DNA of 64,000 nucleotides from Calidifontibacter indicus (GCF_003386865.1 NZ_QTUA01000001.1:2356001-2420000); one strand, 5' to 3'; counted from the first letter of the stretch, positions 1 through 9,097 are shown. A program made the numbers and translations. Notes: generated by a model not told the origin, from the sequence alone.

Positions 1-449
1 AGGTCGGCGCCGAGCGAGACGAAGTAGGCGCGGCCGTCGCGCGCGACGACGCAATGCAGGTTGGGGTATTCGATCTGCGACACCGGGTCGCCGAGTCGGC
101 CGTCGTCTCCGATCGGCCAGGTGGCGCCCCACCCGCCGCCGTACGACGCGCCGAGCAACACCGTGCCGGACGCGTCGAGCGACAGGTAGGTCATCGACGC
201 CGGCACCTCGCGCCGGGAGATCTCGGTGAGTGCTCCGGTGGCCCGGTCGAGTCGCATCGTGGCGATGCCGGCCGGGTCGCCCTTGAACGCGGCGTAGACC
301 AGGTCGCGCTCGGTGTCGACCGCGAAGGTGCTGCAGCCCTGCCCGACGCTCGAGGTCGTGAGCAGTTCCAACCGGGGGTTGTCGCGGTGGAGGGTAAGGG
401 CGGAGACGGTGCCGTCGCCGGCGTTGGCGATGAGGACGAGTTCAGCCAT
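1..449 (-). CDS. Lactonase-family beta-propeller protein (6-phosphogluconolactonase-like), 3' end cut by window edge
   Basis: Reads from an ATG at 449 leftwards off the window, so only the first ~149 residues are visible. It opens MAELVLIANAGDGTVSAL and continues as repeated short beta-strand blades (AAFKGDPAG, then LGASYGGGWG, then NLHCVVARDG), the look of the seven-bladed YbhE-type lactonase propeller. Known members hydrolyse 6-phosphogluconolactone in the oxidative pentose phosphate pathway, but many have unassigned lactone substrates. It is divergent from the LysE-type gene at 632, and the gap of about 180 bp would hold both promoters. Family call is firm; substrate is open because the C-terminal half is not seen. 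Confidence 0.8.
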   Translation of the reverse strand, partial: MAELVLIANAGDGTVSALTLHRDNPRLELLTTSSVGQGCSTFAVDTERDLVYAAFKGDPAGIATMRLDRATGALTEISRREVPASMTYLSLDASGTVLLGASYGGGWGATWPIGDDGRLGDPVSQIEYPNLHCVVARDGRAYFVSLGAD

Positions 450-631
450 GTCCTCACCCTACGGTTCCACCCTGTTGGGTGGGCCGGCTGCGCTCCACCC
501 CGGCCAGCACCTTGCCGCCGCGCCGGCGCAGATGGTCGAGCACGGTCACCCCGAACTGCCGCCGGCGCGGCGCCCGACCACCGTCCGGACCGGACTGGCG
601 GGTAGTCGCGCGCCGGTCGCATACTCCGGAT

Positions 632-1249
632 GTGGCCCACTACTTCAGCTTCGTCCTCTTCGCGACCGCCATCGCCGTCGCGCCCGGACCCGACACCTTC
701 CTGACGCTGCGCAACACCGTCATCGGTGGTCGCGGCCGCGGACTGTGGACGACCTTCGGCATCTGCGTCGCCGGTGCCACGCAGGGCATCCTCGCCGCGA
801 TCGGGCTGGGTGCGATCATCGCGAACGCGCGACCGGTCTTCGAGGCCATCCGGTGGGCCGGTGTCGCCTACCTTGTCTATCTCGGTGTGATTGCCATCCG
901 TGCCGCGCTGCGCGCCCGCGACGCCGACTGGGCGGCCGGGGAGAAGACGGCCGCGTCGCCGTGGCGCGCCTTCCGCCAGGGCTTCCTGTGCAACATCACC
1001 AACCCGAAGGTGCTCGCGTTCAACCTCGCCGTGCTGCCGCAGTTCGCCTCGCCCGACACCGGCCTTGCCGGGCTGATGGCCTACGCACTCACGCTGACCG
1101 TCGTCGGCCTGCTGGTGCTGCTGCTGGTGGTCACGATCGCCGGACGGGTGCGAGGAGCATTGCAGCGCAAGCGGTTCCAGCAGGCGATCGAAGGTGGCAC
1201 CGGGCTGGTGATGCTGGGGTTCGCCTCCGCGCTGGCCACCGAGGCCTGA
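632..1249 (+). CDS. LysE/RhtB-family amino acid exporter
   Basis: A 205-residue membrane protein of the normal LysE/RhtB length. The N-terminus (VAHYFSFVLFATAIAVAPGPD) has the family's first helix ending in APGPD, followed by RNTVIGGRGRGL and further hydrophobic helices up to a C-terminal one around GLVMLGFASALA. Members export amino acids or small metabolites across the cytoplasmic membrane; the substrate cannot be read from sequence. The open frame extends upstream to 479, but the GTG at 632 starts exactly at the conserved N-terminus, so I chose it. It is followed by a strong hairpin at 1273-1307. Confidence 0.85.
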   Translation: MAHYFSFVLFATAIAVAPGPDTFLTLRNTVIGGRGRGLWTTFGICVAGATQGILAAIGLGAIIANARPVFEAIRWAGVAYLVYLGVIAIRAALRARDADWAAGEKTAASPWRAFRQGFLCNITNPKVLAFNLAVLPQFASPDTGLAGLMAYALTLTVVGLLVLLLVVTIAGRVRGALQRKRFQQAIEGGTGLVMLGFASALATEA

Positions 1250-1272
1250 CCGGCCCGCCTAGCCCCCTACGA

Positions 1273-1307
1273 CAGCAAGGCACCGGCCCGAAGCCGGTGC
1301 CTTGCTG
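1273..1307 (+). terminator. Hairpin terminator after the LysE-type gene
   Basis: A perfect 15-bp inverted repeat (1273-1287 and 1293-1307, arms CAGCAAGGCACCGGC and its complement) with a 5-nt loop CCGAA. It lies 24 nt after the LysE-type stop codon and before rlmC. There is no long U tract, which is common for actinobacterial terminators. Confidence 0.75.
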
Positions 1308-1356
1308 CGTTCGGCCGCTCCCGGAGGCGACGGCGCACTCCGCCTATCCTCGACCC

Positions 1357-2484
1357 ATGCGCTGCGGGTACTTCGACCGACATGAGTGCCGGTCGTGCAC
1401 CCTGATGAACGTCCCGTACGCCGACCAGGTCGCCTCGGGCGACGACGCCGTGCGGGCGACCCTTGCCGACCGCGTCGACTCCTGGCTGCCCAGCGCCACC
1501 GGGCCCGAGGCGGGTTTCCGGAACAAGGCCAAGCTCGTCGTCGCCGGCCGCCGCGGCGCACCCGCCCTGGGCATTCTCGACGCCGGCGGCAACGGCGTCG
1601 ACCTCACCGGATGCGGGCTGTACGAGCCCGGGCTGGCCGCCGCGCTGCCCACCCTGCGCGAGTTCGTCGCAGACATCGGCCTGACGCCCTACGACGTGCC
1701 GACCCGCAACGGTGAGCTGAAGAACCTGCTGGTCACTTATTCGCCCGACGGCGAACTGATGGTGCGGTTCGTGCTGCGCTCGACCGGCCAACTGGGCAAG
1801 CTCGAGCGCGCGCTGCCCGACCTGCAGCAGCGCCTGCCGAACGCCCGCGTCGTCACCGCCAACCTCCTGCCCGGCCATCGCGCGGTGATGGAGGGCGAGG
1901 AGGAGATCGTGCTCACCGAGCACGACACCCTGCCGATGCGCCTGGGCACGGTGCGACTGCACCTGCGGCCGGCGAGCTTCTTCCAGACCAACACCACGGT
2001 CGCCGAGCAGCTGTACCGCCAGGCCGCGACGTGGATCGGCGAGCTGGCACCCGGCGTGCTGCTGGACCTCTTCTGCGGGGTCGGCGGTTTCGGTCTGACC
2101 GCTGCCGGTGCGGGTGTGCGCGAGGTGTTCGGGGTGGAGATCTCTGCCGACGCGGTGTCGAGCGCTCGTCGGTCGGCTGCCGAACTCGACTCGCCCACAA
2201 CGACTTTCCACTATGTCGCGGGCGACGCCTTCCACGCGCTCGCCGACGCGCCGTCCGCCGACGTCGTCGTGGTGAACCCGCCCCGACGCGGCATCGGGGA
2301 CCACCTGTGCGACTGGCTCGAGCACGCCCAGGTCGAGCACCTCGTCTACTCCAGTTGCAACCCGCGCAGCCTGGCCACCGACCTCGACCGGATGCCCGGC
2401 TTCGTCGTCGAGCGGGCGCGGGTATTCCACATGTTCCCGCAGAGCACCCACCACGAGGTGCTCGTGCAGTTGGCCCGCCGATGA
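1357..2484 (+). CDS. rlmC: 23S rRNA (uracil-C5)-methyltransferase, RlmC type
   Basis: A 375-residue protein, the same length as E. coli RlmC, which methylates U747 of 23S rRNA using S-adenosylmethionine. The start at ATG 1357 gives MRCGYFDRHECRSC, whose cysteines at 3, 11 and 14 plus one in LTGCGLYE form the [4Fe-4S] cluster site. Later motifs are the SAM-binding DLFCGVGGFG, the NPPRRGIG loop and YSSCNP with the catalytic cysteine at 334. The frame stays open upstream to 313, but nothing there resembles the family. It lies 16 nt before the pseudouridine synthase gene, so the two RNA modification genes may be co-transcribed. Confidence 0.93.
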   Translation: MRCGYFDRHECRSCTLMNVPYADQVASGDDAVRATLADRVDSWLPSATGPEAGFRNKAKLVVAGRRGAPALGILDAGGNGVDLTGCGLYEPGLAAALPTLREFVADIGLTPYDVPTRNGELKNLLVTYSPDGELMVRFVLRSTGQLGKLERALPDLQQRLPNARVVTANLLPGHRAVMEGEEEIVLTEHDTLPMRLGTVRLHLRPASFFQTNTTVAEQLYRQAATWIGELAPGVLLDLFCGVGGFGLTAAGAGVREVFGVEISADAVSSARRSAAELDSPTTTFHYVAGDAFHALADAPSADVVVVNPPRRGIGDHLCDWLEHAQVEHLVYSSCNPRSLATDLDRMPGFVVERARVFHMFPQSTHHEVLVQLARR

Positions 2485-2500
2485 TCTTGCCGGCGCGGTC

Positions 2501-3487
2501 GTGAGCCGATCCCGTCGGCACCGTCCGGTCTCCCCCTTCCCCCAGGAGCACGGCATCGACGCCATGCGCGTCACGCTGCCGCACGACGGCGGGTGGACGA
2601 CGGTGCGTGAGCATCTGCTCGACCGACTCAGCAAGCTCAGCGCGGCTGAGCTCGATGCCAAGCTCGCGGCCGGCGACGTCGCCGCACCCGACGGCACGCC
2701 GGTGACCGGCTCCACGCCGTACGTCGGCGGTCGGGTGGTGTTCGTGCGGCGGGAGTTCGCACCCGAGCCGGTCGTGCCCTTCGACATTCCGGTGATCGAG
2801 CAGGACGACCGCATCCTGGTCATCGACAAGCCGCCCTTCCTGGCCACCATGCCGCGCGGCAGCCACATCACCCAGACCGCGGTGGCGCGCCTGCGGGACG
2901 AACTCGACCTGCCGCTGCTCAGCCCGGCGCACCGGCTCGATCGGCTGACCAGTGGCGTTCTGGTGCTCACCAAACATCCGCGCTGGCGCGGGCCCTACCA
3001 GGAGTTGTTCGCGGCCCGCCGCGCCGGCAAGACCTACCTCGCCCTGGCGCCGGTGCTCGACGGCTTCGACCGTCCGCGCGACGTCCACCTGCACCTGGTC
3101 AAGGTGCACGGCCGGCACGCGACCACCGTCGAAGTGGGGCATCCGGCACCCAACGCGCACACCCGGATTGCGCTCGTCGACCAGTTCGTCGCCGGCGGCC
3201 CGCTCGGCCTGTACCGGCTCGAGCCCACCACCGGCCGCACCCACCAACTGCGGGCCACGATGAGTCACCTCGGCGCCCCGATCGTCGGCGACCCGCTGTA
3301 CCCCGTCCAACAGACCGTCGCCCGTGACGACTTCGACCACCCGCTGCAGCTGCTCGCCGAACAGTTGACCTTCGTCGACCCGATCGACGGCACCTCACGG
3401 GTGCTGCGCAGCGGGCGCCGACTGCCGATCGCCGACGCGTATCACCAGGCAACCCCGCCCTTGGGCAACGGCGCCCGGTCGGATTGA
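2501..3487 (+). CDS. RluA-family pseudouridine synthase
   Basis: A 328-residue cytoplasmic enzyme that isomerises uridine to pseudouridine in RNA; whether the target is rRNA or tRNA is not clear. The RluA signature HRLDRLTSG places the catalytic aspartate at residue 147, and the later RTHQLRATMSHLG is the conserved basic motif II/III region. A basic N-terminal stretch (MSRSRRHRP) precedes the catalytic domain, and there is no clear S4 domain. It starts at GTG 2501, 16 nt after rlmC. The SDR gene follows closely. Confidence 0.88.
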   Translation: MSRSRRHRPVSPFPQEHGIDAMRVTLPHDGGWTTVREHLLDRLSKLSAAELDAKLAAGDVAAPDGTPVTGSTPYVGGRVVFVRREFAPEPVVPFDIPVIEQDDRILVIDKPPFLATMPRGSHITQTAVARLRDELDLPLLSPAHRLDRLTSGVLVLTKHPRWRGPYQELFAARRAGKTYLALAPVLDGFDRPRDVHLHLVKVHGRHATTVEVGHPAPNAHTRIALVDQFVAGGPLGLYRLEPTTGRTHQLRATMSHLGAPIVGDPLYPVQQTVARDDFDHPLQLLAEQLTFVDPIDGTSRVLRSGRRLPIADAYHQATPPLGNGARSD

Positions 3488-3517
3488 ATGCAGGTGGCCG
3501 ACAAGCGAAGGAGCGAC

Positions 3518-4345
3518 ATGGACGTCGACGGCAAGGTTGCGATCGTCACCGGTGCGGGCGCCGGGATCGGAGCGGCACTCGCGCAGGAGCTCGTGTCGCG
3601 CGGCGCGCGGGTGGTGCTGGGCGATCTGTCACCCAAGGTCGAGGAGGTCGCGGCGACCCTCAACGAGGCCGCCGGCGACAGCGCTCCGGTGGCGGTGGCC
3701 CATGTCGGTGACGTCTGCGCCGAAGCCGTCATCGACGACCTGGTGCGACTCGCCGACGACACCTTCGGCGCTCTGCAGCTCTACTTCGCCAATGCCGGCA
3801 TCATCGGCGCCCCCGGCCTCGACGTCAGCGAATCCGACTGGGACACATCGATCGACGTCAACCTGCGCGCTCACATCCGCGCGGCCAAGAAGCTCGTGCC
3901 CCGCTGGGTCGAGGCCGGCGAAGGCTACTTCGTCAGCACCGCGTCCGCCGCCGGTCTGCTCACCCAGATCGGTTCGGCCACCTACACGGTCACCAAGCAC
4001 GCGGCCGTCGGGTTCGCCGAGTGGCTCAACATCACGTACGGCGACGCCGGGGTGCGGGCCAGCTGCCTGTGCCCGATGGGTGTGGAGACCGATCTGCTCT
4101 ATGCCGGACGGGAGACCGGTGACCCGCTCGGGGTCGCCGCGACCAACGCCGTGCTGAGCGCGGGTGAGGTGCTCACCCCGCAGCACGTCGCCACCATCGT
4201 GCTCGATGCCGTCGCCGACGAGCGCTGCCTGATCCTCCCGCACGCCAGTGTGCTGGAGATGATGCGCCAGAAGACCTCCGACCACGAACGCTGGTTGGGT
4301 GGCATGCGGCGCTACCAGGCGTCCCTGCTCAACGATTCCCGATGA
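3518..4345 (+). CDS. Short-chain dehydrogenase/reductase
   Basis: A 275-residue classical SDR. The N-terminal Rossmann motif TGAGAGIG, the NAG motif (YFANAGIIG) and the catalytic YTVTK with an upstream serine (STASAAG) are all present, so it should be an active NAD(P)-dependent oxidoreductase. The ATG at 3518 has AAGGAG at 3508-3513, which decides it over an upstream in-frame ATG at 3488. The stop codon lies inside the first unit of a 10-bp tandem repeat, and an acyl-CoA dehydrogenase follows 71 nt later. That pairing suggests a role in fatty-acyl or branched-chain acid breakdown, but the substrate is not known. Confidence 0.88.
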   Translation: MDVDGKVAIVTGAGAGIGAALAQELVSRGARVVLGDLSPKVEEVAATLNEAAGDSAPVAVAHVGDVCAEAVIDDLVRLADDTFGALQLYFANAGIIGAPGLDVSESDWDTSIDVNLRAHIRAAKKLVPRWVEAGEGYFVSTASAAGLLTQIGSATYTVTKHAAVGFAEWLNITYGDAGVRASCLCPMGVETDLLYAGRETGDPLGVAATNAVLSAGEVLTPQHVATIVLDAVADERCLILPHASVLEMMRQKTSDHERWLGGMRRYQASLLNDSR

Positions 4346-4387
4346 CCCCCGATGACCCCCGATGACCCCCGATGACCCCCGATGACC
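4341..4387 (+). repeat. 10-bp tandem repeat, 4.7 copies
   Basis: Four perfect copies of GATGACCCCC (4341-4380) followed by GATGACC (4381-4387). The first unit holds the TGA stop of the SDR gene, and the repeat ends 29 nt before the acyl-CoA dehydrogenase start. Each unit contains ATGA, so it offers a ladder of false start/stop codons. Because it lies after the stop, copy number changes would alter the spacer rather than either protein. Confidence 0.9.
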
Positions 4388-4416
4388 ACTGCAGACAAGA
4401 CGAAAGGCCAGACCCG

Positions 4417-5625
4417 ATGACGACGATGTTCGAGATGACCGAGCGTGGTGCCGACTACCACCGGCGCGTCTGCGCGTTCATGGACGAGTTCGTGTACCCC
4501 GCCGAGGAGGTGTACGAGCAGCAGATCGAGGAGTCGGGTGACCCGCACCACCAGCCGCAGATCCTGGAGGACCTCAAGGCCAAGGCCAAGGAGCAGGGCC
4601 TGTGGAACCTGTTCCACCCGCACGCCGAATGGGGTCCGGGTCTCACCAACCTCGAGTACGCCCCGCTGGCCGAGCTGATGGGACGCGTGCACTGGGCACC
4701 GGAGGTGTTCAACTGCAACGCCCCCGACACCGGCAACATGGAGGTGCTCACCCTCTTCGGCACGCCCGAACACCAGGAGAAGTACCTCAAGCCGTTGCTC
4801 GACGGCACGCTGCGCTCCGCCTTCCTGATGACCGAGCCCGCCGTCGCCAGTTCCGACGCCACCAACATCGAGATGTCGATGGAGCGCGACGGCGACGTAT
4901 ACGTCATGAACGGGCGAAAGTGGTTCTCCTCCAACGCTCTTCACAAGAACTGCGGTGTCTACATCGTGATGGGCAAGACCGACCCGTCGGCAGAGACCCA
5001 CCGCCAGCAGTCGATGTTCGTCGTCGACGCGAACACCCCCGGTATCACCGTGGAGCGCAACCTGCCGGTCTTCGGTTACATCGACCGCGAGGGTCACGCC
5101 GAGATCGTCTTCAAAGACGTCCGGGTGCCGGCGTCCGACCTGCTGAAGGGCGAGGGCGAGGGTTTCGCGATCAGCCAGGCCCGCCTCGGCCCCGGCCGCA
5201 TCCACCACTGCATGCGCACCATCGGCGTGGCCGAGCGCGCGCTCGAGTTGCTGTGCAAGCGGGCGTTGGCGCGCAGCACCTTCGGCAAGCCGGTCGCCGA
5301 CAACGCCAACATCCAGGACTGGATCGCCGAGGCCCGCATCGACATCGAGATGGTGCGCCTGCTGTGCCTCAAGGCGGCGTACCTGATGGACACCGTCGGC
5401 AACAAGCAGGCCCAGACCGAGATCGCCGCGATCAAGGTGGCCGGCCCGAACATGGCGCTGAAGATCATCGACCGGGCCATCCAGGTGCACGGAGGCGGCG
5501 GCGTGACGAACGACTTCCCGCTCGCCCGCGCCTACGCCGGTGTGCGCACGCTGCGCCTGGCCGACGGCCCGGACGAGGTGCACAAGCGCTCGATCGCGCG
5601 CCGGGAACTGCGCCAGTACCGCTGA
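4417..5625 (+). CDS. Acyl-CoA dehydrogenase
   Basis: A 402-residue FAD-dependent acyl-CoA dehydrogenase, oxidising the alpha-beta bond of an acyl-CoA. Family landmarks are [15 protein letters not shown] (FAD/substrate loop), [10 protein letters not shown], the hinge [18 protein letters not shown], and near the C-terminus [16 protein letters not shown]. It most resembles the ACAD10/11 and FadE branch; chain-length specificity is not readable. ATG 4417 is preceded by GAAAGG at 4402-4407. It shares an orientation with the SDR upstream, separated by the GATGACCCCC repeat, and a hairpin at 5644-5676 closes the unit. Confidence 0.9.
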   Translation: MTTMFEMTERGADYHRRVCAFMDEFVYPAEEVYEQQIEESGDPHHQPQILEDLKAKAKEQGLWNLFHPHAEWGPGLTNLEYAPLAELMGRVHWAPEVFNCNAPDTGNMEVLTLFGTPEHQEKYLKPLLDGTLRSAFLMTEPAVASSDATNIEMSMERDGDVYVMNGRKWFSSNALHKNCGVYIVMGKTDPSAETHRQQSMFVVDANTPGITVERNLPVFGYIDREGHAEIVFKDVRVPASDLLKGEGEGFAISQARLGPGRIHHCMRTIGVAERALELLCKRALARSTFGKPVADNANIQDWIAEARIDIEMVRLLCLKAAYLMDTVGNKQAQTEIAAIKVAGPNMALKIIDRAIQVHGGGGVTNDFPLARAYAGVRTLRLADGPDEVHKRSIARRELRQYR

Positions 5626-5643
5626 CCCGCCGGCCCCCACTTA

Positions 5644-5676
5644 CCGCAAACGCTGCGGCTGCCGCAGCGTTTGCGG
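5644..5676. terminator. Bidirectional hairpin terminator
   Basis: A 16-bp perfect inverted repeat (5644-5659 and 5661-5676, arm CCGCAAACGCTGCGGC) sits between the convergent acyl-CoA dehydrogenase (+) and dioxygenase (-) genes. It is symmetrical and can serve both directions. Confidence 0.75.
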
Positions 5677-5686
5677 GTGGGGTGGG

Positions 5687-6469
5687 TCAGTTGAAGGTCC
5701 AGCTCCGCTTGCTCAGGCCGTACCAGAAGCCGTCGATCTGGCTGTCGCCGTTGACGCTTCCCTCGACGCTGGTCGCACCGAGGCTGACGAACAGCGGCGC
5801 CCAGTGCTCCGAGCGCGGGTGTGCCTCGTGGGCGGCCGGCGCCTTGAACTCCCAGTCGAGAATCGCGTCGACGTCACCCTCGGCGACCTTCTCCGCGGCC
5901 CAGTGGTCGAACTCCTGCGACGCGATCGGCGCGGGAGCATCGGCGGGCTCGTGCGGGTGGAACCAGCGCAGGTTGTGCGTGGTGAAGCCGGAGCCGACGA
6001 TCAGCGTGCCCTCGTCGCGCAGCCCGGACAGGCGCTTGCCGAACTCGAACAGCTGACGCGGGTCGAGGGTCGGCATCGACACCTGCAGCACCGGCACGTC
6101 GGCCTCGGGGAACATCTCGACCATCGGCACGTAGGCGCCGTGGTCGAGGCCGCGCGACTGATCCTGGTAGACCGGGCCGAGGTCGGACACATTGCGGGCG
6201 ACGGCGTGCGCGAGTTCCTCCGCCGGCGGGGTTTCGTAGGTGACGTCGTAGTACTTGCTCGGGAAACCCCAGAAGTCGTACGTCAGCGGCGCGCCGGTCG
6301 TCGAGGACACGGTGATCGGGTTGTTCTCCCAGTGTGCGGAGACGATCAGCACGTTCTTCGGCCTCGGCAGTTCCTTCGACCACTGGGCCAGCTGCGCCGT
6401 CCAGGTGTCGTCGTCGGCCAGTGGCGGGGCGCCGTGGGAAAGGTAGATGACCGGCATGCGTTCGCTCAT
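5687..6469 (-). CDS. DODA-type extradiol ring-opening dioxygenase
   Basis: A 260-residue protein of the LigB/DODA family (E. coli YgiD is a relative), which uses a non-haem metal to open aromatic rings such as DOPA or other catechols. Visible metal-ligand regions are YLSHGAPPL near the N-terminus, VSAHWE around residue 45, the LDHGAYVPM segment and a later HNLRW. Length and motifs are normal. The natural substrate in this organism is unknown. It starts at ATG 6469 directly below a good promoter that overlaps a 14-bp palindrome, so its expression is probably controlled by a repressor encoded elsewhere. Confidence 0.87.
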   Translation of the reverse strand: MSERMPVIYLSHGAPPLADDDTWTAQLAQWSKELPRPKNVLIVSAHWENNPITVSSTTGAPLTYDFWGFPSKYYDVTYETPPAEELAHAVARNVSDLGPVYQDQSRGLDHGAYVPMVEMFPEADVPVLQVSMPTLDPRQLFEFGKRLSGLRDEGTLIVGSGFTTHNLRWFHPHEPADAPAPIASQEFDHWAAEKVAEGDVDAILDWEFKAPAAHEAHPRSEHWAPLFVSLGATSVEGSVNGDSQIDGFWYGLSKRSWTFN

Positions 6470-6475
6470 AGCACC

Positions 6476-6506
6476 AGCCTAGAACGAATACAGTTGACGC
6501 GTCAAC
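6476..6506 (-). promoter_or_regulatory. Promoter with overlapping palindromic operator for the dioxygenase gene
   Basis: On the minus strand TTGACG (6505-6500) and TAGGCT (6481-6476) are spaced by 18 bp, a good sigma-70-type promoter. The start point expected 6-7 nt downstream falls on the ATG at 6469, so the mRNA would be leaderless. The -35 box is part of the perfect palindrome GTTGACGCGTCAAC (6493-6506), of the size bound by MarR-type repressors. The operator function is inference. Confidence 0.55.
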
Positions 6507-6567
6507 AACTCTGAAGTGTGACGCCTACCCACCAGCAATCGGGCAGAACCCCAGGCACGCTGGGTGG

Positions 6568-7959
6568 CTAGTAACCCGCTCCCGGGTTGAGCAACCCGTC
6601 CGGATCCCACACCTTGCGGATGGCGTGTTGCAGGTCGAGCACGTCGTCGCCGAGTTGGTTGCGCAACAACGGCTGCTTGAGCCGGCCGATGCCGTGCTCG
6701 CCGGTGATCGTGCCGCCGATCGAGAGCGCCAACGCCATGATCTCGGTGAAAGCCCTTGCGGCCCGGGCCTTTTCGTCTGCATCAGTGGCGTCGTAGACGA
6801 TCACCGGGTGGGCGTTGCCGTCGCCCGCGTGTGCCACCGTGACGATCCGCAGGTCGTGCTCGGCGGCGATCGCCGCGACCCCACCGACCAGCTCGGGCAG
6901 CTTCGGCACCGGCGCCCCGACGTCCTCGAGCATGTAGGCGCCGAGCCGCTCCACCGCCGGGAAGACCGCACGCCGGGCCTGCACGAACATCTCGCCCTCG
7001 GCCGGGTCGTCGGTCTCGAAGATCTCCTGGGCCGCCGCCTGCTCGCAGGCCTCGCGCGCGGCCTGCAGCTCCAGAGTGCGCGACTCCCCCGCCGCGTCCG
7101 ACTGGATGAGCAGCATCGCGCCCACCGACCGGTCGAGGCCCATCGGTTGGAAGTCCTCGACGGCATTGATCGACGCGTTGTCCATCAACTCCACCATCGA
7201 CGGACGGCTGGTGGCACAGGTCGCGACGACCGCGCGGGCGGCGTCCTCGACCGTCGCGAACATCGCGACGAGGGTGGCCGGCGCCGCGAGCTTGGGCACC
7301 AGTCGGCACAGCACCTGCGTGACGATGCCGAGGGTGCCCTCGCTGCCGACCAACAACTTGATGAGGTTGAGTCCGGCGACGTCCTTGATCCGCGGGCCGC
7401 CGAGTTCGATGAGGCGTCCGTCGGCGAGCACCACCTGCAGGCCCATGATGTAGTCGACGGTCACGCCGTACTTGACGCAGCACAACCCGCCCGCGTTGGT
7501 GGCGACATTGCCGCCGATCGTCGAGATCTCGTACGACGACGGGTCGGGCGGATACCAGAGCCCGTCCTTGGCGGCGACCTTCTTGATGTCGACGTTGAGC
7601 GCCCCGGCCTGTGCCCGGGCGGTGCGGGTGGCCGGGTCGACCTCGATCGTGGTCATCCGCTCGAGGCAGAGCACGATGCCGTCGGGCTGCGCGGACGCAC
7701 CGCCGGACAACCCCGAACCGGCACCGCGCGGCACGACCACGACACCGTGCTCGGTGGCCCACCGCATCGTCTCCTGCACCTGGCCGACCTCGCGCGGCAG
7801 CACCACCGCGAGCGGCAGCTGTGCGTCTGGGTCGCGGGCCCAGTCGTAGCGATAGGCCTCGCGTTGCTCCGCCGAGGTGCGCACGATGTCGGCGCCCAGC
7901 CGAGCCACCAGGTCCTGCACCCGTGCGTCGCCGTCCGTCGGCTCGCCTGCCTGCGTCAT
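6568..7959 (-). CDS. FAD-binding oxidoreductase, GlcD/D-lactate dehydrogenase type
   Basis: A 463-residue flavoprotein that oxidises a 2-hydroxy acid (glycolate, D-lactate or similar). The N-terminal FAD_binding_4 domain has VVVPRGAGSGLSGGA and later GGNVATNAGG; the C-terminal FAD-oxidase domain ends with GTITGEHGIG, typical for GlcD-like enzymes. There is no iron-sulphur subunit next to it, so it may act as a single-subunit enzyme. I chose ATG 7959 because GGGAGGAG lies just upstream; the open frame runs on to 8016. It is divergent from the LLM-family gene. Confidence 0.88.
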   Translation of the reverse strand: MTQAGEPTDGDARVQDLVARLGADIVRTSAEQREAYRYDWARDPDAQLPLAVVLPREVGQVQETMRWATEHGVVVVPRGAGSGLSGGASAQPDGIVLCLERMTTIEVDPATRTARAQAGALNVDIKKVAAKDGLWYPPDPSSYEISTIGGNVATNAGGLCCVKYGVTVDYIMGLQVVLADGRLIELGGPRIKDVAGLNLIKLLVGSEGTLGIVTQVLCRLVPKLAAPATLVAMFATVEDAARAVVATCATSRPSMVELMDNASINAVEDFQPMGLDRSVGAMLLIQSDAAGESRTLELQAAREACEQAAAQEIFETDDPAEGEMFVQARRAVFPAVERLGAYMLEDVGAPVPKLPELVGGVAAIAAEHDLRIVTVAHAGDGNAHPVIVYDATDADEKARAARAFTEIMALALSIGGTITGEHGIGRLKQPLLRNQLGDDVLDLQHAIRKVWDPDGLLNPGAGY

Positions 7960-8034
7960 GTCAGGGCTCCTCCCAAAGGTTGGATTCACCCTATGACTCG
8001 GAACAACCGGCCGCACCGGTTGGTTGGACCATTC

Positions 8035-9081
8035 GTGACCAACTCCCCCGAAGCCCAGTCAGCGCACACGTCGGTCCCACTGTCCGTGCTCGATCTCGTC
8101 CCGGTGAGTGAGGGGATGACCCGCTCGGCCGCGTTCGACGAGACCCGCACCCTGGCGGCGCAGGTCGACCGACTCGGTTACGAACGCCTGTGGGTCGCCG
8201 AACACCACGGCAGCACCACCTTCATGGCGTCGGCCACCTCGGTGATCCTCGGCGACCTCGCCCATCACACCAGCGGCATCCGCCTCGGCAGCGGCGGCGT
8301 GATGCTGCCCAACCACGCCCCGCTGATGGTCGCGGAGTACTACGGCACCCTCGCCACCCTGTACGGCGACCGGTTCGACCTCGGCATTGGCCGGGCACCC
8401 GGCACCGACCCGATGACCGCCGCCGCACTGCGCCGCGGCAACCCCGACCTCAACGGTTTCGCCAGTGACGTCGTCGCGATCATCGACCTGCTCGGCGACG
8501 CCCGCTCACTGCCCGGCGGCGTGCGCGCCATTCCCGGCGAGGAGACGCGGGTGCCGGTGTGGATGCTCGGGTCGTCGACCGGCGGCGCGCAGGTCGCGGC
8601 CGCCCTGGGCCTGCCCTATTCGTTCGCCTCACACTTCGCACCCCAGCAGATCCGCGAGGCGCTCGCGGTCTACCGCGACGGCTTCGACGCCTCGGTGCGC
8701 ACCGCCCAGATCGAGCAACCGCGGGTGATGGCCGGGGTCAACGTCCTGATCGCCGACACCCGCGCCGAGGCCGAGCGACGGTTCACGACCTCCCAGCAGA
8801 TGCGGGTGCACCTGCGCACCGGCCAGCTCGGGCCGCTGCTCCCGCCGGTCGACGACCTGTCGACCGTGCTGCCCGAGGGCGCACTGGAGTTCGCCGGACG
8901 CCCCGACGGCCCGGCCACCTTCGTCGGCACGGCGGAGCAGGTGCGCGACGGCTTGCAGGGCTTCGTCGACGACTACGAGCTCGACGAGGTCATCGTGACG
9001 ACCTACACCTACGACCCGGCGCACCGGCGCGAGTCGTACGATGCGCTCGCGCAGGTCTGGGGTCTCACCGCACGCGACTGA
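8035..9081 (+). CDS. LLM-class flavin-dependent oxidoreductase (luciferase-like)
   Basis: About 348 residues of a luciferase-like TIM-barrel monooxygenase that uses reduced flavin. The N-terminal core VPLSVLDLVPV, LWVAEHHGST, LGSGGVMLPNHAPL and DLGIGRAPG are characteristic. The substrate is unknown. The start is uncertain: GTG 8035 is 14 codons before the conserved core, while ATG 7993 is an alternative; neither has a good ribosome site, so a leaderless start is possible. It is transcribed away from the GlcD-like gene from a shared short intergenic region. Confidence 0.85.
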   Translation: MTNSPEAQSAHTSVPLSVLDLVPVSEGMTRSAAFDETRTLAAQVDRLGYERLWVAEHHGSTTFMASATSVILGDLAHHTSGIRLGSGGVMLPNHAPLMVAEYYGTLATLYGDRFDLGIGRAPGTDPMTAAALRRGNPDLNGFASDVVAIIDLLGDARSLPGGVRAIPGEETRVPVWMLGSSTGGAQVAAALGLPYSFASHFAPQQIREALAVYRDGFDASVRTAQIEQPRVMAGVNVLIADTRAEAERRFTTSQQMRVHLRTGQLGPLLPPVDDLSTVLPEGALEFAGRPDGPATFVGTAEQVRDGLQGFVDDYELDEVIVTTYTYDPAHRRESYDALAQVWGLTARD

Positions 9082-9097
9082 CGGTCAAAACTGACGC

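Noticed and set aside
1267-2973. A 568-codon minus-strand frame over rlmC and the pseudouridine synthase
   Set aside because: It covers two well-identified genes and has shadow composition.
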